64,000 bases of DNA from Streptomyces sp. WM6378 (GTDB lineage: Bacteria; Actinomycetota; Actinomycetes; Streptomycetales; Streptomycetaceae): positions 1 to 64,000 of the forward strand of contig NZ_LGDD01000292.1 in NCBI RefSeq assembly GCF_001279695.1, read 5' to 3'. Both the position numbers and the translations under genes were made by a program. Positions 18,701 to 29,128 of this stretch are shown piece after piece. Positions within the stretch are counted from its first letter, which is position 1; every line of letters starts with the position of its first letter. Under the pieces are notes generated by a model. It was given only the letters and a program-made list of their open reading frames with translations. It made no database searches and had not been told where the DNA came from.

Positions 18701-20014
18701 GTGCTCACCGCGTTCGCCCAGGCGTTCAAGACGCCTGACCTGCGCAAGAAGCTGCTCTTCACACTCGGCATCATCGTGATCTACCGGCTCGGTACGCATG
18801 TGCCCATGCCCGGGGTGAGCTACAAGAACGTACAGACCTGTGTGGACCAGGCCCAGCAGAACAGCGGTCTGTTCAGCCTGGTCAACATGTTCAGCGGCGG
18901 TGCGCTGCTGCAGATCACGATCTTCGCGCTCGGCATCATGCCGTACATCACGGCGAGCATCATCCTGCAGCTGCTGACCGTGGTGATCCCACGCCTGGAA
19001 GCCCTCAAGAAGGAGGGTCAGGCGGGTACGGCGAAGATCACGCAGTACACGCGTTATCTGACCGTCGCGCTGGCGATCCTCCAGGGCACGGGCCTCGTGG
19101 CCACCGCTCGCAACGGCGCGCTCTTCAACGGCTGTCAGGTCGCCACGGAGATCATCCCGAACCGGTCGATCTTCACCACCATCACGATGGTCATCACGAT
19201 GACCGCCGGCACCGCCTGCGTCATGTGGCTCGGTGAGATCATCACCGACCGCGGCATCGGCAACGGCATGTCCATCCTGATGTTCATCTCGATCGCCTCC
19301 AGCTTCCCGAGCTCCCTGTGGGCCATCAAGAAGCAGGGCCACCTCGCCGGTGGCTGGATCGAGTTCGGCACCGTGGTGCTGGTCGGCCTGGTCATGGTCG
19401 GGCTCGTGGTCTTCGTCGAACAGGCCCAGCGGCGCATCCCGGTGCAGTACGCGAAGCGCATGATCGGCCGCCGGTCGTACGGCGGAACCTCGACCTACAT
19501 CCCGCTGAAGGTCAATCAGGCGGGTGTGATCCCCGTCATCTTCGCCTCGTCGCTGCTCTACATCCCGGCGCTGATCGTCCAGTTCTCGAACTCGACGGCG
19601 GGCTGGGCGACCTGGATCAAGGACAACTTGACCAAGGGCGACCATCCTTACTACATCGTCAGCTACTTCCTGTTGATCGTGTTCTTCGCCTTCTTCTACG
19701 TGGCGATCTCGTTCAACCCCGAGGAAGTCGCCGACAACATGAAGAAGTATGGTGGCTTCATCCCGGGCATCCGGGCTGGCCGACCGACCGCTGAGTACCT
19801 GAGCTACGTACTCAACCGGATCACCTGGCCGGGGTCGCTGTATCTGGGGCTGATCGCGCTCGTACCGACAATGGCGTTGATCATCTTCGGCGGCGTCCAG
19901 AGCTTCCCGCTCGGCGGGACGAGCATCCTCATCATCGTGGGTGTGGGTCTGGAAACCGTTAAGCAGATCGAGAGCCAGCTTCAGCAGCGCAATTACGAAG
20001 GGTTCCTCCGCTGA
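18701..20014 (+). CDS. secY: Preprotein translocase subunit SecY
   Basis: 437 residues, GTG start after GGAGG. Ten transmembrane segments are apparent ([20 protein letters not shown] first; [20 protein letters not shown] late). The plug-region motif [20 protein letters not shown] and the C-terminal loop [15 protein letters not shown] are present. SecY forms the protein-conducting channel of the Sec system in the plasma membrane. Its stop overlaps the adk start (TGATG), so the two are translationally coupled. Confidence 0.99.
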   Translation: MLTAFAQAFKTPDLRKKLLFTLGIIVIYRLGTHVPMPGVSYKNVQTCVDQAQQNSGLFSLVNMFSGGALLQITIFALGIMPYITASIILQLLTVVIPRLEALKKEGQAGTAKITQYTRYLTVALAILQGTGLVATARNGALFNGCQVATEIIPNRSIFTTITMVITMTAGTACVMWLGEIITDRGIGNGMSILMFISIASSFPSSLWAIKKQGHLAGGWIEFGTVVLVGLVMVGLVVFVEQAQRRIPVQYAKRMIGRRSYGGTSTYIPLKVNQAGVIPVIFASSLLYIPALIVQFSNSTAGWATWIKDNLTKGDHPYYIVSYFLLIVFFAFFYVAISFNPEEVADNMKKYGGFIPGIRAGRPTAEYLSYVLNRITWPGSLYLGLIALVPTMALIIFGGVQSFPLGGTSILIIVGVGLETVKQIESQLQQRNYEGFLR

Positions 20015-20670
20015 TGCGAATCGTCCTCGTCGGACCGCCCGGTGCAGGCAAGGGAACGCAGGCCGCGTTCCTTGCCCAGAACCTGGCGATCCCGCACATC
20101 TCCACGGGCGACCTCTTCCGTGCCAACATCAGCCAGGGCACGGACCTCGGCAAGCAGGCCAAGGCGTACATGGACGCCGGCAACCTGGTACCGGACGAGG
20201 TCACCATCGGGATGGCCAAGGACCGCATGGAAGCGCCGGACGCCGTGAACGGCTTCCTGCTCGACGGCTTCCCGCGCAACGTGGTGCAGGCCGAGGCGCT
20301 GGACGAGGTGCTGAAGGCGGACGGCGTGAAGCTGGACGCCGTGCTCGACCTGGAAGTCCCCGAGGACGAGGTCGTCAAGCGCATCGCGGGCCGGCGCATC
20401 TGCCGCAACGACAGCGCGCACGTCTTCCACGTGGCGTACAACGCCCCGAAGCAGGACGGCGTCTGCGACAAGTGCGGCGGCGAGCTGTACCAGCGCGGTG
20501 ACGACACCGAGGACACCGTGCGCAAGCGGCTTGAGGTCTACCACAGCGAGACCGAGCCGATCATCGACTACTACCGCGCGCAGGGGCTGGTCATCACGAT
20601 CTCCGCGCTCGGCAAGGTCGACGAGGTCACCAAGAAGGCGATGGACGCGTTGCGCCGCGAAGCGGCGTAG
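20014..20670 (+). CDS. adk: Adenylate kinase
   Basis: 218 residues. The P-loop [10 protein letters not shown], the NMP-binding segment ([11 protein letters not shown]) and a long LID domain are present, consistent with the reversible ATP + AMP to 2 ADP reaction in the cytosol. The LID has one cysteine (ICRND), a histidine (HVFH) and a CDKC pair, the Cys/His set often seen for zinc in actinobacterial enzymes. It is coupled to secY. Confidence 0.99.
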   Translation: MRIVLVGPPGAGKGTQAAFLAQNLAIPHISTGDLFRANISQGTDLGKQAKAYMDAGNLVPDEVTIGMAKDRMEAPDAVNGFLLDGFPRNVVQAEALDEVLKADGVKLDAVLDLEVPEDEVVKRIAGRRICRNDSAHVFHVAYNAPKQDGVCDKCGGELYQRGDDTEDTVRKRLEVYHSETEPIIDYYRAQGLVITISALGKVDEVTKKAMDALRREAA

Positions 20671-20691
20671 TCCCCGCACTCAACGCTGCCT

Positions 20692-20728
20692 ACGGCCGCG
20701 GTGCCCCTCACGGGGGTGCCGCGGCCGT
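20692..20728 (+). terminator. Hairpin terminator after adk
   Basis: A 10-bp perfect stem (ACGGCCGCGG with its complement) extends inward through a CCCC/GGGG pairing to a TCA-type loop and starts 22 bases after the adk stop. The stem is followed by TTCTG, so it is probably a GC-type terminator as often seen in this genus. Confidence 0.6.
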
Positions 20729-20753
20729 TCTGCGTCCCCGGCGCCCGTTGCCA

Positions 20754-20900
20754 GGGGCTCCGCCCCCGGACCCCCGTTCGCGCCTGAAGGGCACTCGTCC
20801 TCAAACGCCGGACGGGCTGGGTGTGCCTGCATGGGTGGCATGCAAGAGGCCGGACGGGCTGGGTGTGCCCCAAGGACGAGCGGGGCTCCGTCCCGGACGG
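20754..20900 (+). repeat. Dispersed intergenic repeat, copy A, with short tandem repeats
   Basis: 20754-20819 is a copy of the dispersed element seen again near 39.4, 41.2 and 56.2 kb: a GGGGCTCCGCCCC palindromic head, CCCCGTTCGCGCCT, then CTCGTCCTCAAACGCCGGAC. It is followed by two exact copies of CGGACGGGCTGGGTGTGCC (starting about 20812 and 20849) and a partial third near 20896. The adk-map gap of 308 bases holds this, the hairpin before it, and the map ribosome site. Confidence 0.7.
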
Positions 20901-20978
20901 GCTGGGCTGACGGCACTGGGCAGGGAAGCCTTATCGTTGTTGGTGACCCGTACCTGTCCAGAAAGGCGTGAGCCGCAC

Positions 20979-21824
20979 ATGGTGGAGATCAAGACCCCCG
21001 AGCAGATCGCGAAGATGCGCGAGGCGGGGTTGGTCGTCGCCGCGATCCACGCCGCCACCCGCGAGGCCGCGGTGCCCGGGTCCACGACGAAGGACCTGGA
21101 CGAGGTCGCCCGCAAGGTGATCGCCGAGCACGGCGCCAAGTCGAACTTCCTGGGGTACGGCGGTTTCCCCGCCACGATCTGCACCTCGGTCAACGAGGTC
21201 GTCGTGCACGGGATCCCGGACGACAAGACCGTCCTGAAGGACGGCGACATCATCTCCATCGACGCCGGCGCGATCATCGACGGCTGGCACGGCGACGCCG
21301 CGTACACCGCCTTCGTCGGCACCGGGCACGCGCCCGAGCTGATCGAGCTGTCCCGGGTCACCGAGGAGTCGATGTGGGCCGGCCTCGCCGCGGTGAAGAA
21401 GGGCAACAAGCTCCTCGACGTCTCGCGCGCGATCGAGTCGTACATCCGCCGTCAGCCGCGCCCCTCGACCGGTAAGTACGGGATCGTCGAGGACTACGGG
21501 GGCCACGGCATCGGGTCCGAGATGCACATGGACCCGCACCTCCTGAACTACGTCGACAAGCGCCGCATGCTGGGCCGCCACAACCCGAAGCTCGTCCCGG
21601 GCTTCTGCCTCGCGATCGAGCCCATGGTCTCGCTGGGTACGGCCCGCACCGAGGTCCTGGAGGACGACTGGACGGTCGTCACGACCGACGGCTCCTGGTC
21701 CTCGCACTGGGAGCACTCCATCGCCCTGACGGAGAACGGTCCGCTGGTCCTGACGATGCCGGACGGCGGCAAGGCGAAGCTGGCGGAGTACGGCATCACC
21801 ATCGCCCCCGACCCTGCGGCGTAA
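20979..21824 (+). CDS. map: Methionine aminopeptidase, type I
   Basis: 281 residues from the ATG at 20979. It removes N-terminal methionine from new proteins. Metal-ligand motifs are visible: DGDIISIDAGAIIDGWHGDA (two Asp), GHGIGSEMHMDPHLLNY (His), LAIEPMVSLG (Glu) and HWEHSIALTENGPLVL (Glu). The start is placed at the family N-terminus (VEIKTPEQIAKMREAGLVVA). The family usually follows adk in this cluster, here after the repeat-filled gap. Confidence 0.98.
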   Translation: MVEIKTPEQIAKMREAGLVVAAIHAATREAAVPGSTTKDLDEVARKVIAEHGAKSNFLGYGGFPATICTSVNEVVVHGIPDDKTVLKDGDIISIDAGAIIDGWHGDAAYTAFVGTGHAPELIELSRVTEESMWAGLAAVKKGNKLLDVSRAIESYIRRQPRPSTGKYGIVEDYGGHGIGSEMHMDPHLLNYVDKRRMLGRHNPKLVPGFCLAIEPMVSLGTARTEVLEDDWTVVTTDGSWSSHWEHSIALTENGPLVLTMPDGGKAKLAEYGITIAPDPAA

Positions 21825-21854
21825 CGATCTCCACGTCGGGGCAAACTCATCTGA

Positions 21855-21884
21855 TTCGTCTTTTCGAGTGCCCTGACGTAGACT
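21855..21884 (+). promoter_or_regulatory. infA promoter
   Basis: TTCGTC at 21855-21860 and TAGACT at 21879-21884 are 18 bases apart. The leader that follows contains CCGTGTGT (21906-21913) and its inverted copy ACACACGG (21916-21923) separated by two bases, a possible operator or RNA hairpin. I recall this infA leader as strongly conserved among streptomycetes. Confidence 0.55.
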
Positions 21885-21964
21885 GATGCGTCGGCTCTCG
21901 TGTACCCGTGTGTCCACACACGGCTGCGGGAGTCGATCAAGGTAGCCGATTCGAAAGGCGAAGC

Positions 21965-22186
21965 GTGGCCAAGAAGCAAGGTGCCATCGAAATCGAGGGC
22001 ACCGTGATCGAGTCCCTCCCGAACGCCATGTTCAAGGTGGAACTCCAGAACGGTCACAAGGTCCTCGCGCACATCAGCGGCAAGATGCGGATGCACTACA
22101 TCCGTATCCTCCCGGATGACCGGGTTGTGGTGGAGCTTTCTCCCTACGACCTGACGCGTGGCCGGATCGTCTACCGGTACAAGTAG
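21965..22186 (+). CDS. infA: Translation initiation factor IF-1
   Basis: 73 residues, GTG start after GAAAGGCGAA. The S1-like OB fold ([20 protein letters not shown], then RIVYRYK at the end) is complete. IF-1 blocks the A site during 30S initiation. It opens the alpha-operon part of the cluster. Confidence 0.99.
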   Translation: MAKKQGAIEIEGTVIESLPNAMFKVELQNGHKVLAHISGKMRMHYIRILPDDRVVVELSPYDLTRGRIVYRYK

Positions 22187-22245
22187 ATCTTGCCCACGTC
22201 GCTGTTCCAGCGGCGGTGGCACTGACCCGGAGAACCTGACATCCC

Positions 22246-22359
22246 ATGAAGGTCAAGCCGAGCGTCAAGAAGATCTGCGACAAGTGCAAGGTGATCCGCC
22301 GTCACGGCCGGGTCATGGTCATCTGCGACAACCTGCGCCACAAGCAGCGCCAGGGCTGA
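22246..22359 (+). CDS. rpmJ: Ribosomal protein L36
   Basis: 37 residues, found by direct reading. The sequence begins [19 protein letters not shown] and ends LRHKQRQG. Zinc ligands C11, C14, C27 and H32 are all present, so this is the zinc-binding form of L36. It lies between infA and rpsM. Confidence 0.98.
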   Translation: MKVKPSVKKICDKCKVIRRHGRVMVICDNLRHKQRQG

Positions 22360-22548
22360 CGCACGCCGACCGACCTGCATTTCGCAGTTCTTCCCGCGAC
22401 GCGAGCAAAACGTACATACGCAGCATCCACCTGGCCGGTTTCCCCGGCTGGTGACACCTCCGGCGGGGGCCGGGGACCCGAAACGTACCTAGTACGGCGG
22501 TCGGGAGCGGTGCTGCGGAAGACCCCCGAAAACAACTGGAGCCAGTAA

Positions 22549-22929
22549 ATGGCACGCGTTTCCGGTGTTGACATCCCGCGCGAAAAGCGTGTGGAGATCG
22601 CACTCACCTACGTCTTCGGTATCGGGCGCACCCGGTCCAAGGAGATCCTCGCCTCGACCGGCGTGAACCCGAACACCCGCGTTCGTGACCTGGCCGAAGA
22701 GGACCTGGTCAAGATCCGCGAGTACGTGGACGCCAACCTCCGCACCGAGGGTGACCTTCGCCGTGAGGTTGCCGCCGACATCCGCCGCAAGGTCGAGATC
22801 GGCTGCTACCAGGGTCTGCGCCACCGTCGTGGTCTGCCGGTCCACGGTCAGCGCACCAGCACGAACGCTCGTACCCGCAAGGGCCCGCGTCGCGCCATCG
22901 CCGGTAAGAAGAAGCCGGGCAAGAAGTAG
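22549..22929 (+). CDS. rpsM: Ribosomal protein S13
   Basis: 126 residues. [20 protein letters not shown] and the basic tail ([20 protein letters not shown]) are diagnostic. S13 contacts P-site tRNA and the large subunit. The 189-base gap before it holds an inverted GGCCGG/CCGGC pair but no clear promoter. Confidence 0.99.
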   Translation: MARVSGVDIPREKRVEIALTYVFGIGRTRSKEILASTGVNPNTRVRDLAEEDLVKIREYVDANLRTEGDLRREVAADIRRKVEIGCYQGLRHRRGLPVHGQRTSTNARTRKGPRRAIAGKKKPGKK

Positions 22930-23000
22930 TCCACAGCGGACGCTTTTCAGCGGTCTTCGCTGTAGGACCGATCACCTCCCCTCTCCAGCTGGAGTAAGAC

Positions 23001-23405
23001 ATGCCCCCCAAGGGTCGTCAGGGCGCTGCCAAGAAGGTGCGCCGCAAGGAAAAGAAGAACGTCGCTCACGGCCACGCGCACATCAAGAGCACGTTCAACA
23101 ACACCATCGTCTCGATCACGGACCCCTCGGGCAACGTGATCTCCTGGGCGTCCGCCGGCCACGTCGGCTTCAAGGGCTCCCGCAAGTCGACTCCGTTCGC
23201 CGCGCAGATGGCCGCCGAGTCGGCCGCCCGCCGCGCGCAGGAGCACGGCATGCGCAAGGTTGACGTCTTCGTCAAGGGCCCGGGCTCCGGTCGCGAGACC
23301 GCGATCCGCTCCCTCCAGGCCACTGGCCTGGAGGTCGGCTCGATCCAGGACGTCACCCCGACGCCGCACAACGGCTGCCGTCCGCCCAAGCGCCGCCGCG
23401 TCTGA
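23001..23405 (+). CDS. rpsK: Ribosomal protein S11
   Basis: 134 residues. [19 protein letters not shown] and the C-terminal [16 protein letters not shown] are typical of S11 on the 30S platform. In many bacteria rpsD follows, but here rpoA comes next, as usual in Streptomyces. Confidence 0.99.
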   Translation: MPPKGRQGAAKKVRRKEKKNVAHGHAHIKSTFNNTIVSITDPSGNVISWASAGHVGFKGSRKSTPFAAQMAAESAARRAQEHGMRKVDVFVKGPGSGRETAIRSLQATGLEVGSIQDVTPTPHNGCRPPKRRRV

Positions 23406-23532
23406 CGCACGTCGCTTGAGCTGGGGTTCTGGGCGGTACGGCTCCTTTGAGGCGTGCCGCCCGTACCCTTGCAGTACGCAGTAACCCAGCAGGGCATCAA
23501 ATAGTGGGTGCCCATGACTGAAGGATCTCCAC

Positions 23533-24555
23533 ATGCTTATCGCTCAGCGCCCTTCGCTGACCGAAGAGGTTGTTGACGAGTACCGCTCGCGGTTCGTCAT
23601 CGAGCCCCTGGAGCCGGGCTTCGGCTACACGCTCGGCAACTCCCTGCGTCGTACGCTCCTCTCCTCGATCCCCGGTGCCGCTGTCACCAGCATCCGGATC
23701 GACGGTGTCCTGCACGAGTTCACCACCGTGCCGGGCGTCAAGGAGGACGTCACCGACCTCATCCTGAACATCAAGCAGCTGGTCGTCTCCTCGGAGCACG
23801 ACGAGCCGGTCGTGATGTACCTGCGCAAGCAGGGTCCCGGCCTGGTCACCGCTGCTGACATCGCCCCGCCGGCCGGTGTCGAGGTGCACAACCCCGACCT
23901 GGTGCTCGCCACGCTCAACGGCAAGGGCAAGCTGGAGATGGAGCTGACCGTCGAGCGCGGTCGCGGCTACGTCTCCGCCGTGCAGAACAAGCAGCTGGGC
24001 CAGGAGATCGGCCGCATCCCGGTCGACTCCATCTACTCCCCGGTGCTCAAGGTCACGTACAAGGTCGAGGCGACCCGTGTCGAGCAGCGCACCGACTTCG
24101 ACAAGCTGATCGTCGACGTCGAGACCAAGCAGGCCATGCGTCCCCGTGACGCCATGGCGTCGGCCGGTAAGACCCTGGTCGAGCTGTTCGGTCTGGCGCG
24201 CGAGCTCAACATCGACGCCGAAGGCATCGACATGGGCCCGTCCCCCACGGACGCCGCCCTCGCCGCCGACCTGGCGCTGCCGATCGAGGAGCTTGAGCTC
24301 ACCGTTCGTTCGTACAACTGCCTCAAGCGTGAGGGCATCCACTCCGTGGGTGAGCTCGTGGCGCGCTCCGAGGCGGACCTGCTCGACATCCGCAACTTCG
24401 GTGCGAAGTCGATCGACGAGGTCAAGGCGAAGCTGGCCGGTATGGGCCTCGCGCTGAAGGACTCGCCTCCCGGCTTCGACCCGACCGCCGCGGCTGACGC
24501 GTTCGGCGCGGATGACGACGCGGACGCCGGCTTCGTCGAGACCGAGCAGTACTAA
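23533..24555 (+). CDS. rpoA: RNA polymerase alpha subunit
   Basis: 340 residues. The N-terminal assembly domain ([20 protein letters not shown]) and the C-terminal domain with its helix-hairpin-helix ([20 protein letters not shown], then [20 protein letters not shown]) are intact, followed by an acidic tail. Alpha nucleates polymerase assembly and contacts UP elements and activators. A 127-base gap separates it from rpsK. Confidence 0.99.
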   Translation: MLIAQRPSLTEEVVDEYRSRFVIEPLEPGFGYTLGNSLRRTLLSSIPGAAVTSIRIDGVLHEFTTVPGVKEDVTDLILNIKQLVVSSEHDEPVVMYLRKQGPGLVTAADIAPPAGVEVHNPDLVLATLNGKGKLEMELTVERGRGYVSAVQNKQLGQEIGRIPVDSIYSPVLKVTYKVEATRVEQRTDFDKLIVDVETKQAMRPRDAMASAGKTLVELFGLARELNIDAEGIDMGPSPTDAALAADLALPIEELELTVRSYNCLKREGIHSVGELVARSEADLLDIRNFGAKSIDEVKAKLAGMGLALKDSPPGFDPTAAADAFGADDDADAGFVETEQY

Positions 24556-24651
24556 GACGCTCCGCGGGGAGGCTGTACTGCTTCTGCGGGCCGGCCTCGG
24601 CTGGTCGCGCACACGCGATGGAGTCGCAAATCGACTCTTCCCCGCGCCCCT

Positions 24652-24684
24652 TCCGGAAGCGCCCCTTCTGGGGCTGCTTCCGGA
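24652..24684 (+). terminator. Hairpin between rpoA and rplQ
   Basis: TCCGGAAGC and GCCCC pair with GGGGC and GCTTCCGGA around a TTCT loop, with a single bulged T. It lies in the 207-base rpoA-rplQ gap and may attenuate transcription or mark mRNA processing. Confidence 0.5.
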
Positions 24685-24762
24685 TCTCCGATGGGCGACC
24701 GCCTGCTCGGACACTGACATCGGTACCTCGTACGGCCGGTGCAGATCACTAGGAGAAACAAC

Positions 24763-25239
24763 ATGCCGCGTCCCGCAAAGGGTGCCCGCCTCGGTGGCGG
24801 TGCCGCTCACGAGCGTCTGATGCTCGCCAACCTGGCGAAGTCGCTCTTCGAGCACGGCCGCATCACGACGACCGAGGCCAAGGCCCGCCGCCTGCGTCCG
24901 GTCGCCGAGCGCCTGATCACCAAGGCGAAGAAGGGCGACATCCACAACCGTCGCCTGGTGCTGCAGACGATCACCGACAAGGGCATCGTCCACACCCTCT
25001 TCACCGAGATCGCGCCCCGCTACGAGGAGCGTCCGGGTGGTTACACCCGTATCACCAAGATCGGTAACCGTCGTGGTGACAACGCTCCGATGGCCGTGAT
25101 CGAGCTGGTCGAGGGCGAGATCGCCAAGAAGGCGACCGTCGCCGAGGCCGAGGCCGCCACCGTGCGCGCCGTCAAGGAGTCCGACGCCAAGGCCGCTGAG
25201 GCCGAGGTCGCCGAGGACGCCGAGGCGAAGGACGCGTAA
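24763..25239 (+). CDS. rplQ: Ribosomal protein L17
   Basis: 158 residues from the ATG at 24763 ([20 protein letters not shown]), after an AGGAG site. The L17 core ends near [12 protein letters not shown], and a 40-residue Ala/Glu-rich acidic tail follows, an actinobacterial feature. A strong terminator follows. Confidence 0.99.
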   Translation: MPRPAKGARLGGGAAHERLMLANLAKSLFEHGRITTTEAKARRLRPVAERLITKAKKGDIHNRRLVLQTITDKGIVHTLFTEIAPRYEERPGGYTRITKIGNRRGDNAPMAVIELVEGEIAKKATVAEAEAATVRAVKESDAKAAEAEVAEDAEAKDA

Positions 25240-25256
25240 GCGTTCTGAAGGCTGGT

Positions 25257-25292
25257 GAACGGGCCCGTTCCCTTCGGGGGGCGGGCCCGTTC
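25257..25292 (+). terminator. Terminator after rplQ
   Basis: A perfect 11-bp stem GAACGGGCCCG pairs with CGGGCCCGTTC around a 14-base loop and is followed by TGCTGT. It lies 17 bases after the rplQ stop and probably closes the ribosomal cluster. Confidence 0.75.
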
Positions 25293-25324
25293 TGCTGTGT
25301 GGATGCTTTGAGAGGATCTGTTAC

Positions 25325-26197
25325 GTGAGTGATGAGGTGGAGCCCGGCCTCGTCCGGGTGCGGCTCGATCTGTCGTACGACGGCAAGGACTTCTCCGGCT
25401 GGGCCCGGCAGCCGCTGGGGCGCAGGACCGTGCAGGGCGAGATCGAGGACGCGCTGCGCACGGTGACGCGCTCCGACGTGACGTACGACCTGACCGTCGC
25501 CGGGCGCACCGACGCCGGCGTGCACGCGCGCGGGCAGGTCGCGCACGTCGACCTGCCCGAGGCGGTGTGGGCCGAGCACCGCGAGAAGCTGCTGCGGCGC
25601 ATGGCCGGGCGGCTGCCGCACGACGTGCGGATCTGGCGCATCGCCGAGGCTCCGAGCGGTTTCAACGCGCGGTTCTCGGCGATCTGGCGGCGGTACGCGT
25701 ACCGGGTGACCGACAACGTCGGCGGCGTCGACCCGCTGCTGCGCGGTCATGTCCTGTGGCACGACTGGGAGTTGGACGTCGACGCGATGAACGCGGCATC
25801 CGCCGCGCTGCTCGGCGAGCACGACTTCGCGGCGTACTGCAAGAAGAGGGAAGGTGCCACCACCATCCGCACGCTCCAGGAGCTTTCCTGGGTGCGCGGC
25901 GACGACGGGATCGTCACCGCGACCGTGCGCGCGGACGCCTTCTGCCACAACATGGTGCGCTCGCTCGTGGGCGCGCTGTTGTACGTCGGCGACGGCCACC
26001 GGGGTCCCGAGTGGCCCGGCAAGGTCCTCGCGGCTGCGGTGCGCGACTCCTCCGTGCACGTGGTGAAGCCGCACGGCCTCACCCTGGAGGAAGTCGGTTA
26101 CCCCGCCGACGAGTTGCTCGCCGCGCGCAGCAAGGAGGCGCGCAACATGCGTACGCTGCCCGGGAGTTCAGGTGGCGGGCCGGGTGGCTGCTGCTGA
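25325..26197 (+). CDS. truA: tRNA pseudouridine synthase A
   Basis: 290 residues, GTG start after GAGAGGA. TruA makes pseudouridine at positions 38-40 of tRNA anticodon stems. The catalytic Asp lies in [17 protein letters not shown], and the C-terminal motif [19 protein letters not shown] is present. It sits directly behind the ribosomal cluster, as in many actinobacteria. Its 3' end overlaps the convergent next gene by 30 bases. Confidence 0.98.
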   Translation: MSDEVEPGLVRVRLDLSYDGKDFSGWARQPLGRRTVQGEIEDALRTVTRSDVTYDLTVAGRTDAGVHARGQVAHVDLPEAVWAEHREKLLRRMAGRLPHDVRIWRIAEAPSGFNARFSAIWRRYAYRVTDNVGGVDPLLRGHVLWHDWELDVDAMNAASAALLGEHDFAAYCKKREGATTIRTLQELSWVRGDDGIVTATVRADAFCHNMVRSLVGALLYVGDGHRGPEWPGKVLAAAVRDSSVHVVKPHGLTLEEVGYPADELLAARSKEARNMRTLPGSSGGGPGGCC

Positions 26198-27010
26198 GGC
26201 CTGGTTGCGGCCGCGGGCGACGATCTGGTCGAAGGTGAACTTCGCGAGCTCGTCGCCCGCCGTGAACACGGCCCCGTCGGCCTTCGTCACGCTCTTGCCG
26301 TTGGCGAAGCCACCGGTCGTGAAGTAGGCGTACCGGCCATAGGAGTTGGTGGTGTTGCGGCAGACCGAACCGCCCCGGCAGAACGTGTTCACGCCCGAGC
26401 CGGAGAGGGATGCGATGCCGCCGTTCGCCTGCTCCTTGGCCTTCGTCGCCGCGGTGTCCGTGTCGAACACGGCGACGCCGACGGTGACCGCGATGCCGTC
26501 CTTGGTGAACGTGGCCCGGATGACCTGGCGGCAGCCGTTGCCGTTGAGGGCCGAGCCGAGCGAACCCTGGGTGACCGAGGCGCAGTCGGTGACCTTGTCG
26601 GTCGGGCCCTTGGCATAGACGCCGCTGCCCAGCGTCAGGCTCTTGCCCGGGAAGAGGGTGTCGGCGCTGAGCGGCGCCGTGTCCTTCTTCGCGTTGGAGA
26701 CGTAGTCGTACGGGTTGGGCGGGGGCGGCGGGGCCACCTGCGAGAACGAGGGCCCCGGCTGCGCGCTGTTGCTGGGCAGTGCCGGGGGAGAGGGCAGTTC
26801 ACTGGCCGACTTGCCGTCGTCCTTGTTGCCCGCGTTGACGATCACGGTGGCCACGACCGCGACGACGGCCGCCGTCGCGACCGCGCCGCCGCCTATGAAC
26901 AGCCACTTCTTCCGCCGGCTGCGCGCGGCCGACGCATCGGCGAGCGCCGCCCAGTCCGGTGTCTGCTGATCCCCCGGGCCCCACGCGGGTCCCCCTTGCC
27001 CAAAGCTCAT
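26168..27010 (-). CDS. Membrane-anchored protein of unknown function
   Basis: About 280 residues if it starts at the ATG at 27010 ([13 protein letters not shown]); an ATG at 27019 would add MRG. A cytoplasmic Gly/Pro-rich head precedes one transmembrane helix ([20 protein letters not shown]), a Pro/Ser linker and an extracytoplasmic domain of about 180 residues. That domain has several cysteines ([31 protein letters not shown]) likely to form disulfides. No named domain is recognised. It converges on truA. A MITE-like element begins 2-11 bases upstream of its possible starts, so its native promoter may have been displaced. Confidence 0.8.
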   Translation of the reverse strand: MSFGQGGPAWGPGDQQTPDWAALADASAARSRRKKWLFIGGGAVATAAVVAVVATVIVNAGNKDDGKSASELPSPPALPSNSAQPGPSFSQVAPPPPPNPYDYVSNAKKDTAPLSADTLFPGKSLTLGSGVYAKGPTDKVTDCASVTQGSLGSALNGNGCRQVIRATFTKDGIAVTVGVAVFDTDTAATKAKEQANGGIASLSGSGVNTFCRGGSVCRNTTNSYGRYAYFTTGGFANGKSVTKADGAVFTAGDELAKFTFDQIVARGRNQASAAATRPAT

Positions 27011-27020
27011 GCCGCGCATC

Positions 27021-27188
27021 TTAGAGCCTGTGTCCAAGCCCCGCCCGGGCCCGCGGCGTCTGGCACGCACGCTCGCAGCGTTGGCCGAAAGCCCTAGTAG
27101 CTCCGCTACAAGGACTTCCAGCCGCCTTGCGATCGCACGCACCGGACGCCGCGGCCTGATCCGGACGGGGCTTGGACACAGGCTCTTA
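27021..27188. mobile_element. MITE-like palindromic element, IS5-family type ends
   Basis: A near-palindrome of about 168 bp without a gene. Terminal inverted repeats GAGCCTGTGTCCAAGCCCCG match exactly at both ends, and pairing continues inward with few mismatches (CGCGGCGTC, TCGCA, GTAGC) to the centre. It is flanked by TTA on both sides, consistent with a 3-bp TNA target duplication as made by IS1031-group IS5-family elements. It should fold into one long hairpin. The family assignment is inferred from end sequence and duplication length only. Confidence 0.7.
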
Positions 27189-27231
27189 ATTCGATTGTTC
27201 AGGGGGGCAGGGCCTGCGCGACAATCCGCCC

Positions 27232-28854
27232 ATGGGACATCTTGAGGCTGCACATCTGGAGTACTACCTGCCGGACGGGCGGGTGCTGCTCGGCGACGCC
27301 TCGTTCCGGGTGGCGGAGGGCTCGGTGGTGGCCCTGGTCGGCGCCAACGGGGCCGGCAAGACGACACTGCTCCGCATGATCTCCGGCGAGCTCCAGCCGC
27401 ACGGCGGCTCGGTGTCGGTGAGCGGCGGGCTCGGCGTGATGCCGCAGTTCGTGGGCTCGGTGCGCGATGAGCGTACGGTGCGTGACCTGCTGGTCTCCGT
27501 CGCGCAGCCGCGGATCCGGAAGGCCGCGGCCGAGGTGGACGCGGCCGAGCACCTGATCATGACGGTCGACGACGAGGCCGCGCAGATGAAGTACGCGCAG
27601 GCCCTCAGCGACTGGGCCGAGGCGCACGGGTACGAGGCCGAGACGGTCTGGGACATGTGCACCATGGCCGCCCTCGGGATGCCGTACGACAAGGCCCAGT
27701 TCCGCGAGGTGCGCACGCTCAGTGGCGGCGAGCAGAAGCGGCTGGTGCTCGAAGCGCTGCTGCGCGGGCCCGACGAGGTGCTGCTCCTGGACGAGCCGGA
27801 CAACTATCTGGACGTGCCGGGCAAGCGCTGGCTGGAGGAGCGGCTGCGGGAGACCCGTAAGACCGTGCTGTTCGTCTCGCACGACCGGGAGCTGCTCTCG
27901 CGGGCCGCCGAGCGGATCGTGAGCCTGGAGCCGAGCCCCGCCGGGACGGACGTGTGGGTGCACGGCGCCGGATTCGGCACGTACCACGAGGCGCGCCGGG
28001 AGAGGTTCGCGCGCTTCGAGGAGCTCAAGCGGCGCTGGGACGAGGAGCACGCCCGCCTGAAGGCGCTGGTGCTGCGGCTGCGCAACCAGGCCGCGATCAG
28101 CCCGGACATGGCCTCGCGCTACCACGCGATGCAGACCCGCTTCAAGAAGTTCGAGGAGGCGGGCCCGCCGCCGGAGCCGCCGCGCGAGCAGGCGATCACC
28201 ATGCGGCTGCGCGGTGGACGTACCGGTGTCCGCGCCCTGACCTGCGAGAACCTTGAGCTGACCGGCCTCATGAAGCCGTTCTCGCTCGAAGTCTTCTACG
28301 GCGAGCGGGTCGCCGTCCTCGGCTCCAACGGCTCCGGGAAGTCGCACTTCCTGCGGCTGCTCGCGGGGGATCCGTCGGTGGCGCACACCGGGAACTGGAA
28401 GCTGGGCGCGCGGGTCGTGCCCGGGCACTTCGCGCAGACCCACGCCCACCCCGAGCTGCTCGGGCGCACGCTCGTCGACATCCTGTGGAGCGAGCACGCC
28501 AAGGACCGCGGGGCCGCGATGTCGGTCCTTCGCCGCTACGAGCTGGAGCGGCAGGGGGACCAGCCCTTCGACAAGCTGTCCGGCGGCCAGCAGGCCCGCT
28601 TCCAGATCCTGCTCCTGGAGCTCGCCGGCACGACGGCGCTGCTGCTCGACGAGCCGACGGACAACCTCGACCTGGAGTCGGCGGAGGCCCTCCAGGACGG
28701 TCTGGAGTCGTACGACGGCACGGTGCTCGCCGTCACCCACGACCGCTGGTTCTCGAAGACGTTCGACCGCTATCTGGTCTTCGGCTCGGACGGCGTGGTG
28801 CGCGAGACGGCGGAGCCGGTGTGGGACGAGCGACGGGTGGAGCGGGCGAGGTAG
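27232..28854 (+). CDS. ABC-F family ATPase
   Basis: 540 residues with two ATP-binding domains and no membrane segments. Domain 1 has Walker A GANGAGKT, signature LSGGEQKR and Walker [12 protein letters not shown], where Asp replaces the usual Thr of EPTN. A charged linker follows ([20 protein letters not shown]). Domain 2 has [16 protein letters not shown] and [15 protein letters not shown] proteins act on the ribosome, either as translation factors or in protecting it from antibiotics. Which applies is not clear. It starts 44 bases after the MITE. Confidence 0.9.
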   Translation: MGHLEAAHLEYYLPDGRVLLGDASFRVAEGSVVALVGANGAGKTTLLRMISGELQPHGGSVSVSGGLGVMPQFVGSVRDERTVRDLLVSVAQPRIRKAAAEVDAAEHLIMTVDDEAAQMKYAQALSDWAEAHGYEAETVWDMCTMAALGMPYDKAQFREVRTLSGGEQKRLVLEALLRGPDEVLLLDEPDNYLDVPGKRWLEERLRETRKTVLFVSHDRELLSRAAERIVSLEPSPAGTDVWVHGAGFGTYHEARRERFARFEELKRRWDEEHARLKALVLRLRNQAAISPDMASRYHAMQTRFKKFEEAGPPPEPPREQAITMRLRGGRTGVRALTCENLELTGLMKPFSLEVFYGERVAVLGSNGSGKSHFLRLLAGDPSVAHTGNWKLGARVVPGHFAQTHAHPELLGRTLVDILWSEHAKDRGAAMSVLRRYELERQGDQPFDKLSGGQQARFQILLLELAGTTALLLDEPTDNLDLESAEALQDGLESYDGTVLAVTHDRWFSKTFDRYLVFGSDGVVRETAEPVWDERRVERAR

Positions 28855-28915
28855 TGCGTTTGTGCAGGCCAGGGCCCGATGTGGCGGAATTCGGCCAGGT
28901 CGGGCCCGGGCGGTT

Positions 28916-28945
28916 TTGACCCGCCTGGGGGCGCCCGGGTATCGT
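28916..28945 (+). promoter_or_regulatory. rplM-rpsI promoter
   Basis: TTGACC at 28916-28921 and TATCGT at 28940-28945 are 18 bases apart, a good housekeeping match. About 180 bases of untranslated leader follow before rplM. Confidence 0.6.
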
Positions 28946-29128
28946 TCAGGTTTGTTATGCGTATTGGCTCGGTCGTTCTCACGCGAAGAGCTCTTGCGCA
29001 AGTTCTCTGGAGCAGTTACCAGTGACTCGCATACGGGCAGCGTCCCCGGCACTGTGAGTCCCAGCTGCATGATCGCTTCAGGGTGCAGTGTGTTTGGACC
29101 CCATCCACTAAGAAGCGAAGGCTACGAA

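Noticed and set aside
20812..20900. CRISPR array from the repeated CGGACGGGCTGGG units
   Set aside because: Only two exact copies plus one partial, with spacers of unequal length and GC-rich flanks; it is part of the dispersed intergenic repeat family.
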